This document shows positions 12,062 through 23,342 of a stretch of DNA of 64,000 bases, piece after piece; the stretch's first letter is position 1, and each line of letters starts with the position of its first letter. The notes below the pieces were generated by a model, which saw only the letters and a list, made by a program, of their open reading frames with translations, had not been told where the DNA came from and searched no databases. Source of the DNA: Golubevia sp. BC0850 (Eukaryota; Basidiomycota; Exobasidiomycetes; Golubeviales; Golubeviaceae); assembly GCA_012976225.1 (NCBI GenBank), contig JAAVVG010000018.1:62001-126000 (forward strand). Reading direction: 5' to 3'. The position numbers and the translations under genes are program-made.

Positions 12062-12468
12062 TTGGGCAGTCTCTTGAGATTTGAAATGAGATTGAGAACG
12101 AAGGAGAAAGAGGTGAAATGAAAGAAGATCCTGTGTTCTGTGAAAGACAGTGGGCGTTAAAATAAAGGAGGGAAATAAGGTATTGAAGAGAAAGAGAAGT
12201 TGAGAAGAAAGAAGGAAGAAGTTCAGGAAGTCTCGTTCCAGGGGTCGTGAAGAACGAGCCCGTTGTCAAGGTGATCGACGCTGATCAACGTTTCCAACCT
12301 CCTCCTGAAACCGAGAATTGTAGATCTTTGATCTTTCAAAATTTCATGCGGACTCAATGAAGTGATATGGGGAATTTCGGGTGGAACAGTGGGTACCAGA
12401 AGAAGAAAGGAAACACAAACACATTTCTCATCGATCGAAAAGCAGGTAGAGAGACTAATAGATTCCAT

Positions 12469-13261
12469 TTAGCAAGTGGTCTCAGTTGTGGTAATAGAGG
12501 AGTATGAACCGATGAGACCATCCCATGGAATGTTGATGCATCCAGAATAGGAGTGATCTGGGGTGGAGTTAGCAGACCAACCTGCCTGAGTGTTGTCGTT
12601 TGCGAATGGACAAGCCAAAGTGAAGCTAAGAAATAAAAGAAAGATCCACATCGTTTAGGTTAGTGATAGAGAAGACGGAAAGTAAAGATGAGGGACTGAA
12701 TGAATCAACAAGTCCTACTCACTCTCCATCGTCGATTGAGGCCACATTTCTCGGCTTTCCCTTGAAGACGGTGAAATGTCCAGCTTTGTATCCTTTGACA
12801 CATCCGTTATTGTAAACTCTGAAAGACTTGAAGGATTCGCCATCAATAGGAGAGCCGGGGTCGCAAGAATCTGGAAGAATAGGAGCCGACAAGGGGCAGA
12901 ACACAAGCTCAGAAAAAAGTTCAGGGCTGCGTCCTGATGCAGTTTACTCACCTGGATCGAATCCTCCATCAGCTAGATTTCCAGGGAAATACGTCTTGGC
13001 GCTGGCTGGGTTCGCAGCACAGTCTGGGACGTCATAGAACTCGACGTAGTAGGGAGAGTCATCACTGGCAGCAGCTAAAAAGAAAGAAAGACGGGTTTTC
13101 TAGGTCAGGAGTATTGAAGATTTGTATCTTTAGTTTAGTCTCTGGAATTTCCGTCGAGCTTACTCACCAGCTGAATCAGAGAAAGTGATAGGAGTGGCGT
13201 TGATGCTTGCACTTAAAATGCTGGCGACAGCGAGTGCTAAAAGAGATTTGGAAGAGAACAT
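12469..13261 (-). CDS. Small secreted Cys-containing protein (effector-like)
   Basis: Four exons (13261-13168, 13074-12952, 12870-12723, 12625-12469) give 173 aa. The N-terminus is a signal peptide (MFSSKSLLALAVASILSASI). The mature part has six cysteines, in contexts VPDCAAN, DSCDPG, NGCVKG, LACPFA, SGCINI and a final ETTC, consistent with three disulfides. Aromatic and glycine residues are frequent (SFRVYNNGCVKGYKAGHFTV). I do not recognise a named family. A TATA box lies about 70 bp upstream of the start. A frame inside intron 3 and exon 4 (from 12651) mimics a signal peptide but is a shadow of exon 4. Confidence 0.82.
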
Positions 13262-13330
13262 CGGCTTGCACGCTTAAAAGGCTTTGAGAGAACGAAAGGA
13301 TTTGAGGGAAAACAAACAGATAAAAGTTGG

Positions 13331-13339
13331 CTTTTTATA
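13331..13339 (-). promoter_or_regulatory. TATA box of the 173-aa secreted protein gene
   Basis: The minus strand reads CTATAAAAAG, 70 bp upstream of the ATG at 13261. Confidence 0.6.
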
Positions 13340-13818
13340 GGGACGACGAGTCCAGTACCTATTGTACAGTACAATACATGGCTTGGGTCCCGAACTCTCT
13401 CCGAGGGCGTATATTTGACAACTTCGATGTACATACGAAGGGTGCTTATCTTGATTGGCCTGTGAATTTTGAAACACTCCAGATACATGTTGAAGTTCGT
13501 CATAAGTTCCGGAATGGTTCCGAACCGTTCTTGTTGAGAGACTAGGGTTGTACAAGTACATCGCCACTTTCCAAGTGCTTAATTCGAAATCTAGTGGCTC
13601 GGTTTGTATTCGGAAGATGCCATATGCCATCTGGTAGTTAGCGAGACGAGAAGGAGATGAGAGTATCGTTATCACCACTCACAAAACTTCGAAGGCCAAC
13701 GTGCTCTATAACAAAAATAGCGGATGAATCACAAGAGGAATGCGAATAGCAAACAGCTGAACACGAGAGGAAAAGAGTTGAAAAATCTCCCAATACAACG
13801 ATTTCATCTTGGATCAAC
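13340..13818. other. Intergenic, no gene seen
   Basis: An open frame of about 130 codons on the minus strand (13274-13678) overlaps the TATA box of the secreted gene and has no recognisable domain. Confidence 0.55.
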
Positions 13819-16194
13819 TCAAATCGTCCTCTCCAAACCTTGACTTCCACCCAAAACCTCCTCTCTCAATTCCTTCAATTTTTCTCCATCTTCGGTTTTC
13901 TTCCTTTCCAGAGCTCTTGATTTCCTTTCCATTTTTTCATTCCAATTCTTCATTCTCCATTTCAATCCTTTTTGATTAGTTAAATCGTTTTTCATCATCA
14001 ATTCAATAGGCATTTCATCAATTTCTAGAGAAGTAGGTTGATTTAAAAGTTTCATACTCTTAGGATTTCGTTTCAAAGAGCTAAAAGATTCTAAGCCATG
14101 ATTCTTAAATATCGATGTGAAAAGTTTTTGAGGAATTTGAGTTGATGAGACTTCTTGATTTTGAGAATGATGACCAGTTTTAGAAATATCAGACCAAGGA
14201 CCATCATTTGGAGCCAAACCTAAATAATCTTCCCCAATAAAACTTTTCTCAACTCCCTTTAATCCACCATACCAACTCTTCAATTCTAAATTCCTCATCC
14301 AAACTTTTTCATCTTCAGAAGGAGCTTGAGGGATTGGAGGTGGTTTGACAGTTTTTTGTTTGATACCTTCATGAGGTGCATAACCTCCAACTGATGAATT
14401 CGATTTACGTGCTAATTCTTTATCCACTCGAGATTGTCGTAAAGATTCAGTTGCACGTAAAAGGGATTGAGGTGAGAATCTTGATTTTGAGGAAGAGAGG
14501 TTGATTGGATTTGAAGGATCCCAAGGTAGGAACGTTGAGAGTGAGACTAGAGATTTGAGGGAGGTTGTTGAGTTTGGTTCTGAGGGACGCAAAAGAGGGA
14601 GGGCGGAACAGAAGAAATAAGATCAGTGAGAGCAATTTGATTCTAAGAGGACTTCATTCTAGCTTGATTAAGATGAAAATGCAATTGAAAAGCGAAAGAG
14701 TCAAACCAACAACTTACCTTTTCTAACCTCAACTCCTTTGGGCCAAGGAACTTCAATTTTCTCTCTAGTTCCATCAGGTTTCTTGATGACTGCAAATCTT
14801 TTCCATTGAAAAGCTTTGAGAGCTTTGTTGTAATAAGGTTCTGAACGACTTAGACGTACTGCCGGAGAACTGTAGGAAAGACAAGAAGAATTGAAGAAAG
14901 TAAGGAAAGAGAAGGTCAAAGTCAGTTGGAAAGACTCGTTTGGTGTTAAGGAGCCAAAATCTCAAAGGACAGATCTCGATGGAAGAGAGACCTTCCCTCA
15001 TGATCAAAAGCAAGCATTCTGATTAACAGAGCTGCAAAAAGCCTTTGTTTTCGTTGTTTGCCTGAAAACAGGGTAGATGTCCTGGATCTCAAGATCTCCT
15101 TTGGTTTGAGTTGACATCTCTCTATTCTTCACCCATCCCTTCCTCTCTTCTCCTATCAACGTTTCGTACCTGATTCCATTCTTTCCTCTGAACCTATCCT
15201 TTCCATTCCCCAATCTCCTCCCATATCCCCCGCCTCCCTTCACACCTGATGCTTCACCTCCATTCCCTCCTTTCACCTCTTCAACTTCACCTCCTCCCAC
15301 GCCTTCTCTCTCTCCCAAAGACTCACTCTTCCTTTCCAGGTACAACCAGCCTACACTGACTATAATGGACAGCCTTTGGAATTTCCATGACATTTGGACC
15401 ATAGCCTTTCTCTGGATCTTCAGGATCTACTAATCTTGGTTGAATGTGTCGGAGTTGTTTTGGTGAGAGTCGGGTTTGCTCCTTCGGGATTGAATGGTTA
15501 CGATCAGAATATCAAGGGGAGGAGATAGAAGGAGGGGGGAGAGGGGGAAGGTAAGGAAGATGGGATGAGAAGATTGGGAGTGGGAGAAAGAATGAGGGGA
15601 AGAATGGTTGAGGTCGGAGGGAGAGAGAAGGGACATCAGATTGAGATCTTGGGATTTTGAATATATCGGCAAGAAAATCTAAAGAGACAAAGTAGGAGAG
15701 GGAAGAAGAAAAAGAACTCGTCTCTCTGCTTACACCTTCCCTCTCTTTGCTGAAGTTACCCTCTTTCACTCCAACCCTTCCTGCAAAAGATCTATTCATC
15801 TTTTCTGAGTTGGACCGTACTATGTACTTCCATCACCCCTCGACCTCAGTCTCTTAATTTTACTCACATCGACGTCTCTCAACCACAACCAATTTTTTTC
15901 TCTATCGACACTGACAACGATTCCTTCTGGTCTAACCTTTGCTGATTTGTCTCCATCTTTACCTTCAGTTTGACCTTCCTCATTCAAATCTGGAATAGCT
16001 TTACCTCTTCTCAACCTAACTCTATCACCGATTGTGATATTCCAAAAAGGGATTCTATCTTGAGCTTTAACAAATTTTGCTCGATGACGATGTTGAGTTG
16101 GAGTTCTTGAATTGGCAAACTTGCTACCTTTAACTGGTGGAAGAGTATGAGCTAAAGATCTGATTAACTTATGAGTAGTTCCAGGAGATGACAT
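13819..16194 (-). CDS. MRPL40: Mitochondrial large-subunit ribosomal protein uL24m
   Basis: Four exons (16194-15868, 15478-15327, 14869-14718, 14579-13819) give 463 aa. The N-terminal part has the KOW-type fold of L24 (WNITIGDRVRLRRGK, EGIVVSVDREKNWLWLRDVD). The next exon carries the conserved LRHIQPRLVDPEDPEKGYGP, and exon 3 has PYYNKALKAFQWKRFAVIKK. The last 250 residues are a charged helical extension. Yeast MRPL40 is about 297 aa, so this protein is long, as in some other fungi. The start of exon 2 has two possible acceptors 3 nt apart. Divergent from SEC63 with 125 bp between starts. Confidence 0.86.
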
Positions 16195-16319
16195 GGCCAG
16201 GAACTAGAGGGAGTGGATCAGGATGACGGTTGGACAGGAGAACCAAGAATCTGCTGGCTTCCCTGTGCCTTCCAAGCCTGTCCTTCATCTAATTCTATCC
16301 TATCTAATCTAATTCAAGG
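16195..16319. promoter_or_regulatory. Bidirectional promoter of uL24m and SEC63
   Basis: Only 125 bp separate the two divergent start codons, so both core promoters and 5' UTRs must share this segment. It holds a repeated TCTAATCTAAT-like tract just before the SEC63 ATG. No TATA box is seen. Confidence 0.65.
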
Positions 16320-19300
16320 ATGGCAGAATACAAATATGATGAAGAAGGACAACAATTCACAGTTTTCCTATTAACTTTCTTATTGTTAATTCTTCTACCA
16401 TTAACCTATTCAAGTTTATCCAATTCAAGCTTCTTACCTTCCAAACCACATAAAAGTTTCGGTTGGTTTCATTCAAAGGGTAATAAGACGAAAGAATTGA
16501 AGAATGTTACAAAGAGGAGTTTAACCAATCCAAAGATCGCTAGAAAGTGAGTGGTAGTGGGACAGGGATTAGCCTAAGTAGAATCATAGATAGGTCATGG
16601 TGGGTTGTTACTGACCCTCTCTCTCTTCTACCCTTCCCCCTCAGATTTGTCCTTCTAGCCATCGCATGGGGTTCAGCTATCTTCTTGGTTCATAAGATCG
16701 TCACTTCAGAGACTTCAGAGGCTGCTTCTCAATATGATCCTTTCTCTATCTTAGGAATCGTCGCTAGCTCCACTGAGAAAGAGATTAAGAAACGTTATAA
16801 GAAGTTGTCTCTTAAACAGTGAGTGATGGAGAGTCGAAGGAGAAACATCAGTTGGTTAAGGAAGAGAGAGGAGACCGCTTTCAACGAATCAGCGATAGAC
16901 AGCAGCAGCAGGAGAGGTGCCAGCAGGAACGATTGGAAAGGAGGTGGGCCAGAGGCACAATGACTCTCACTAGCGACAAGATAGGACGTTTGTTTCTGAG
17001 GTTATAGTGCAATGAGATTTGACAAGATTAGAACCAGAAATCTCAAACAGGGAAGTAGAGCTCTGTCTCTCTCTGGTCTCTTTGAGACAGCGAGACTATC
17101 AGCCTTCTCGAACCCACCTACTCTTGGGCCAATTCTAGAGTTCAGCACGAAAGGAACACAAAAGAGATCTTTCTAAGATCTACAGAAGAACTTGCGATCT
17201 CAATCTCTTGGATCATCCTACTCCCCTTTCACTCCCAAGAGAGAAATGCTGAAACCTTTTCACCTTTTGATTTTGTTCTTTTCCTCCCTTACTAGTCACC
17301 CTGACAAGTATCTATCCGCAAGTAATCAAACACGTGAGGAAGCTGAAACTCATTACATTTCTTTAACGAAAGCCTACAAATCGTGAGTAACCTTCCCCCC
17401 TTTGGTATCTGTTCGATTCCCTCTAACCTCTAACCTTTCTCCCTTCCACCCACCGCCTGATACCCACCTTCAGCTTAACCGACGAAACAATCCGTAAAAA
17501 CCTAGAACTCTACGGTCATCCAGACGGACGACAAGAAATGTCAATGGGGATAGCTCTACCAAGATGGGTTATTGAATCTCAAAACAACGTTTACGTTCTT
17601 GGACTTTACGGTTTAATCTTTGGTCTAGGTTTACCTTATCTAGTAGCTAAATGGTGGTATGGTTCAAGAGCAGTTACAAAAGATGGGATCATTAATGAAA
17701 CTGCTTTCAAATTCTTTCAACATTTGAAAGAAGATACTCCTGAAGCTAGAGTCATTGCTCTTTTAGCTGTCAGTGAGGAATTCAAAGATGCTGGATTGGA
17801 CAAAAAAGGTTTGGGAAAGAAAGAGGGAAAAGATTTAGATGAGGTTGAGAGGGAAGTTAGGAAGAGGTTGGAACCTTTGGGAGAGAGATTCAAATTGATT
17901 GAATCGGTGAGTTTTGGTTTGATGGAAGAACTTCTGAACAAGCACTGTTCTTTGTTTTGAAAAGTCAGATGGATGGTTCTTGGGCTCTCTTATCTGGCTT
18001 CACACTCACTCTTGGATATTCTTTACTCTACAGTTCCGATCTCAATCGATTAGAAAAGCTATTGTACTTCTTTATGCTTACTTGTTGAGAGTTGAAACTC
18101 CAAACAAGAAGCTCACTAAAGGTAGGTTTTGAGAGAAAAGAATAAAATAAAGATCACAAGTCTAGTCTAACTCGTCTCCCAACCCAAACTCACCTCTTTT
18201 CCTTTCTCGTCTCCTTATTCAAATCCCCTCCTTTTCTCTCCTCCACTTCCTCCCAGAAAAATATCAAGTAGCTCCAAGGTCTCTAGCCCTAGTTTCCGGA
18301 CTTCTATCAATCTCTCTATCTCATAATTGGTTATCTCTTACCTCTCAAATCATGTCAATGCATCAATCTCTCTATCAAGCAGTCCCAATCGGAGCACCGT
18401 CGAAAATCTCTGAACTCATGCAATTGCCAAACATGAGTTATGCTAGATCTATGACTTTGATTAAAGCTTTACCTCATTTAGTTGGTAGACATGGAATTCA
18501 AGGACTTTGGAATGCTGATGATGAGGAACGAAGAAAAGCTTTGGGAGTAGGAGAGACTGGAATGAAAGAACAGGAATACAAGGAAATGTTGAGAATTGCT
18601 GGGGAATGGCCTAGGTTGGAGTTGAAGGATGCTTTTTTCAAGGGTGAGTGCTTTCGAGCGCTTCTTGTTGGAAGGAGGAGGTTTTTCAAACAGTCAATAA
18701 TCATACGATAGGATCGAAGTCCGAAATCCCCTCTTATCTTGCGCTTCAGGTTCACTGACGTTTCCGATTTCTGCTCTCCGTCATTCTCCCTTCCCCCCTT
18801 CTTCCCACCTCGCAGTCTCTGGTGAACGTCTAGTGACAGCTGGAGCCATCGTTCAATTCGTAGTGAAGCTCAAATTATCGCCTCCATCAAGAGTTTCCGG
18901 AGTTCTAAACAACGGAGTTTCAGGCTCCCTACTCTCTTCAACCTCATCTTCAACTTCTTCAGTCCGACCATCAACAGAGGCAGATGAAGATGTTTCTCTA
19001 GATGCCTTGATCGGTCGTTCATCTTCATCAGTGGACAAGACTGGTAAACAAGCTGGAGCTTATGTTAGAGCTCCTTACTTTATCAACGAAAAGAAACCAA
19101 GATGGTGGGTCTTTATTGGTGATGCTAAACTGAATAGAGTCATCGTTCAACCAACTGAAGTAGGTGAAATTGGACCTGATTTGACTAGAAACTATTCAGT
19201 TCAATTCCAAGCTCCAAGTAGTCCTGGACTTTATACTTTCCAAGTTCATGTTAAGAGTTTAAATTATTTGGGAAGTGATGCTACTGTAAATGTTAAGCTA

Positions 19301-19618
19301 AAGGTTGATGAACAAGACGCTTTAGATGCCGAGAATGATGACGAAGATGATATTTCGGAACCTGAGGAAGATAGGTGAGTTTTTGGTTGTTTGACAAACT
19401 TCTGGTTGGAGAGAGGGTAAAGCTTTTCAAAGGACTCTGATTGATTCCTTTGCTATTACTCTCTCATCGACTTCATCTCAAACAGTCTGGCAGGTCAGAT
19501 GGCAATGATGAGAGGTGGAAAGGTCAAGCCTTCAACTCTAAGGGACGAAGAAGAAGAAGACTCGGAAGAAGAAGAAGAAGAGGACGATGACAGCGACAGT
19601 GATAGCGATAGTGATTAG
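16320..19618 (+). CDS. SEC63: ER protein-translocation subunit SEC63
   Basis: Eight exons (16320-16546, 16645-16818, 17296-17382, 17474-17906, 18034-18121, 18257-18643, 18816-19374, 19486-19618) give 695 aa. Two hydrophobic segments (FTVFLLTFLLLILLPLTY near 13-31 and VLLAIAWGSAIFLVHKIV near 77-94) precede a J domain (YDPFSILGI ... IKKRYKKLSLKHHPDKY); the HPD triad is created by the exon 2-3 junction. A third membrane segment (VYVLGLYGLIFGLGLPYLV) follows, then the Sec63/Brl domain and an acidic C-terminus of Asp/Glu/Ser runs. In the family the lumenal J domain recruits Kar2/BiP to the Sec61 channel, and the acidic tail binds Sec62. Intron 2 is 477 nt, much longer than the others. Confidence 0.95.
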
Positions 19619-20614
19619 GCGCTAGGAATAAGGCTCTTAGATGGGAGGGTTGATGGTGTTGGGTTCCACCTAGATTAGAGACCTATGTGATCTTGTACTA
19701 ATTCCCAAAAGATCGGCAAAAGCTGAAAACTGCCATGCGTGCAGACCGTGGACTCCTCTCTCTCTCTCGAGACTTGGCGAGTCTGCAAGTGCAGAACCAT
19801 TTGAAGAAATGAAACCACGAGTTTCATCACTGGTGCAAGCTCACTTTTTAGCCAATAGAGATACGCGGCAAGGTGGGATGAGGATTCGAAAAAGCTCCAA
19901 GGAAATCTCTGAGCTGTAGAGCTGGTACGGTGTTCCTTGTTTCCATTGTTTTGGTCACAGGTATACACCTGCATTCTAAGCAAGATTTTAGTGAAAAGAT
20001 GAATGAGAATTGAATGTGAGAGATTGAAATGAGTTGTCAAGGTGAAGAAGCTCTGCTGGCACCTTCTCTTCCTGACCATCGCATGGAAAGCTTGATTTTG
20101 AATAAGCAACTATCAATAGCATCTTTAGAAGACATTCTGGATCAGAGAAGGTCAGGTGAGTAGAGAGGAACAATGACAGCAGGGACCTTTCCATCTTGGG
20201 CGGTTATGCAGTATGCTGCAAGCCTGCAACTTCCTACTCTTCCACTCTCTTCTGTGTCATTCTTCTTTCTCCGGATCTTACTTGATAAATGACAAGACTC
20301 ACTGCCTCTCTCTCTTAATCCAGCTTTTGGTCTGATCAAAGAAGAATCTTTCTTCATCGAATCGGAATCGCGAAGCGCATCCTAGCTTTGCCTTTGGTCG
20401 AACCCTTCCATTTCTCTCTCCGATATCAGGTGAGAGTTATTTCTCGCTAATCTCAGAACTCATCAGTCCCAGAGCTGCTTGCTAATGCGAGGTCTACCAT
20501 CTGCGTCTACTTTCCGTCTGCCCCCCTCGCAGTTCTCTCTCCTCCCTCCTCGATCACTTCGCCAGGATCACATAAGTCAACAAGTCCGACCTCAATCTGC
20601 TTAGCAATTCCAAT
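19619..20614. other. Intergenic, no gene seen
   Basis: About 1 kb with several overlapping short frames on the minus strand, none with a recognisable domain or a consistent exon chain. Confidence 0.5.
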
Positions 20615-21137
20615 ATGCGCTCCATCAACGAATCCTTCCTTAGAGACTCTTCTCGACAGTTCCCAAAGATTAGAGACGAAAGAGGTGGTTAAAGTTAGAG
20701 AGGTCTGCAAGCTCTGGTGGAGAATAGTAGACGAGAACAGAGCGTTTTGGAGAATCCTTCGACTTCTGGAGCACAGTCCAGAAGAGGTATTAGGTGCAGT
20801 AGCTCAAGACATCTTCCCTCCTTTCATTTTCTCCCGCAGCTACAAGTCCTGGAACCCAAAGAATTTGAATCAATCAATCAACAAATCTTCTGTCGAGTTG
20901 ATAGCCATGCAACTTCTAGAAACCTGCCTCAATTTTTCAATTCCAAGCAACATGCCGTGGAGACAGACCTTTCCCCCGTCGCCAAGTTGACGAGAGAAGG
21001 CTAAAGTTGGAATAACTCAAATGGAATAGCTGATGTCCTCGATACTCAACTTTCTCCTAAAGTCTTTACTGAAATGAGAAACACGAAGTCCATTTTCTTC
21101 GAGGACGTTTATGTCAACCACGATCTCAATGTCACAG
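20615..21137 (+). pseudogene. Decayed F-box gene, copy 1
   Basis: An ATG at 20615 opens MRSINESFLRDSSRQFPK but reaches a TAA after 25 codons. From about 20685 the conserved continuation (VREVCKLWWRIVDENRAFWR) lies in another frame, and later similarity (VLDTQLSPKVFTEMRNTKSI, 21029-21137) is in yet another. The piece at 38659 starts with the same MRSIN and shares VCKLWW...FWR, so the two are paralogues. The motif is the second half of an F-box. At least two frame changes indicate a decayed gene; no GT-AG pair I tried restores one frame. Confidence 0.6.
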
Positions 21138-21445
21138 GTTTCCTCTGACCATGCTCTACTCTTCTGCTCAGGATTTTCTCTTCTTTTGAGCTTCTAGCTA
21201 AGACGTCAAGGATCTGATGAGAGGTAAGAATCAGCGCCTCAGAGCCAACTGCTTATTCCCCTGAGAACTGCTTGCAGCTCTTCTCTCAGACTCCAGAACA
21301 GTTTCAAGGCAACAAATGTCATTGGCTCCTACTTGTCAGACTCAAACTTCAATGCAAGCAAATATCGTTGATTCTTACTTGAGCAGAACCACAACAAAAA
21401 TCCCAACCCCACCGCCTATTCTGTTGGAAACGTCCTCCCAACCAT
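21138..21445. other. Intergenic, no gene seen
   Basis: 308 bases between the F-box relic and the 3' end of the minus-strand secreted gene. One short Ser/Thr/Pro-rich frame (21316-21504) runs into the terminal exon on the other strand. Confidence 0.5.
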
Positions 21446-22478
21446 CTAAGCCAACGAAACAGTCAAAACAGCGACTCTTCCATCAATTGCAATCCCATGA
21501 TTGAGGCCATCGGAGCCGGCTTTCAACAATCCATTAATATATTCTACGGAGGTCGTGTAATTGTGATTGTCTCCCTGAGTCATACCTTGAGTGGCACCAC
21601 TAACGATTTGATCTCTTCCCATATCATATCCATTATCCACCAGATCGTGATGCTCGGAAACGTCCTTCTCGACTGAAGAAGCTAGGAACCAGGCAGAAGT
21701 TGAGGATTGTTGCCAGTAACGGAAGTGGTTGCCTCCTACTAGAGATTCGAGACTGTTGAGAGGGAGAGGATTTGATGAAAAGTGAAGTCAGCGACGGTCT
21801 GGCGGCATGAAGAACGAGATGAGAGGCTTTGAAGTTTTCTCATGGCTTGAGACTCGTGTGCTAGAATGCTAGACTGACCAAGAACCAGAGAAAGAGTCTT
21901 CTCCATAAGACTGTCTAACTTCTGCAGTCTGATTTTTAGCTCCTCTTCCATCTCCTAGATTAGCTGCCATAGCGTCTCCACTGTGGAATCCGAAACATTC
22001 TCTGTTGAAGCCGATTGACCTGAGTAGGCGGAAGAAAGGTGGATTGGAAAGAACAACGTGAGATTCAGCTTAAAGGGGGTCAGAAAAAGGTCGAGAGAGA
22101 CTTCTCTTCCAGGTTTGTCTTACGAGGAGACTCACATATACCAATCAGCAAATCCCTCCTCTGAAGTCAAGATACTCTGATCTGTAACACCGAACAAGGA
22201 GATTGTTAGGTGAGGGTAAATGATTAGTAGACAATCAACCTCCTTCTTCAGATCTGGTTCTCTCCCCTCCTTCTGACCAGAAACTCACCAGAACTTCCAC
22301 TGATAATAACATTCATAGGTTCAGCTGCGCCACTTGGGAAATGAGCCAACATGTCTCCTCCATTATCAGCTGGGGCATTGTATCCAGAAGCTCTTTTGTT
22401 CAAAGAGGAAAAGGTAGATGGAGCTGAGGAAACTAGTCCTAGAAAACAAAACAGAAGTAAAGAAGAAGCTGTCTGCAT
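21446..22478 (-). CDS. Secreted protein of unknown family (227 aa)
   Basis: Four exons (22478-22289, 22181-22136, 22019-21879, 21752-21446) give 227 aa. A signal peptide (MQTASSLLLFCFLGLVSSAP) leads into a Kex2-like NKR site at residues 27-29. Two mature cysteines lie in NRECFGFHSGDAM and SGSCLES; the second is formed across intron 3. The C-terminal part (NHFRYWQQSS, NGYDMGRDQIVSG, VEYINGLLKAG, RVAVLTV) is continuous. The last 30 residues resemble the end of the secreted protein encoded at 54.4-55.5 kb. Function unknown; the signal peptide and paralogue suggest an extracellular fungal family. Confidence 0.78.
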
Positions 22479-23342
22479 TGTTGAGCTTAATAGAGAGAAG
22501 AGAGAGAGAGTAAGGAAGAAGGGACTTTGGGACGAGGTAGGAAACCGACAAACTTTCCCTCTCTTTAATAGGTTTACTCTCTCCGAAGTTCGAGTCCAGC
22601 TTTCAATCAAGAAAATCATTCTCGTTCAGAGAGTCAACATGAGGTTTTGGCGCTTCACGAACTAAGTTAGAAGTTCGTTTAGCAGAACGGTTTTTAGCTC
22701 CCCCCTTGTTTTTGCCTGCGGTTTGAGCACGTGTTCGGAAGTTGAGTGCCTCGGAAGGGCAAAGGTCACACGGAAAGTATACACCATGCGAAGTGTTCCG
22801 TTGCCTCATTCCTGCGAAAATCGAATCAAAAAATGACGGGATGAGTGTCGGTGCCTTCGTCTCTGCTCGGTGGCGTCTAAAGTCCACGCGACGAGTTTGG
22901 ACGCCAACTTATAACATCTCCTGCTGGTGAACGAATCTAGGTAAGTTGGAAGATCGCAACTTGTTAGGTATTCCAAAGTGTCAAAGTTAACATTGAAGTC
23001 ATTACGACAGATAGGGAGCACAACAGAAACGACGACCCTCGAAAGGCTCCTTATTTAAACCTACATTGCAAGCTCTGATCTTCTCTCATATGACACCTTC
23101 ATCAAGCCGATACGCGCACAAAGAATGAATGAAGATAGATTGAAGGAAGACCATCGTAAAAAACAAAATTGACAAAAGGCGAGATAAACAATGGAGCGAA
23201 ATGAAACCGAAAGAAAAGAGGCAGCCCCAGGAAACCACAAAAAGGGTGATGAATCCAGTGGGGCCGCATTGAGAAGAGGAGAAAGTAAAAAAGTCTTGAA
23301 GAACAGAAGAGCGAAAGAAGTTTTGAAGGTTGATCCCAGGAG
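22479..23342. other. Intergenic, no gene seen
   Basis: 864 bases. A minus-strand TATTAAA (22564-22570) may serve the 227-aa gene. The remaining frames are short; one has a C..C and a basic tail (22603-22887) but no recognisable domain. Confidence 0.5.

Noticed and set aside
12469-12651. A 60-codon frame starting with a perfect-looking signal peptide on the minus strand
   Set aside because: Its first residues lie in an intron; the rest is exon 4 of the 173-aa secreted gene, whose phase and cysteines fit.
15020-15320. Gly-rich purine-strand frame between uL24m exons 2 and 3
   Set aside because: It is open but falls inside the intron, and skipping it joins exons 2 and 3 in the conserved uL24m frame.
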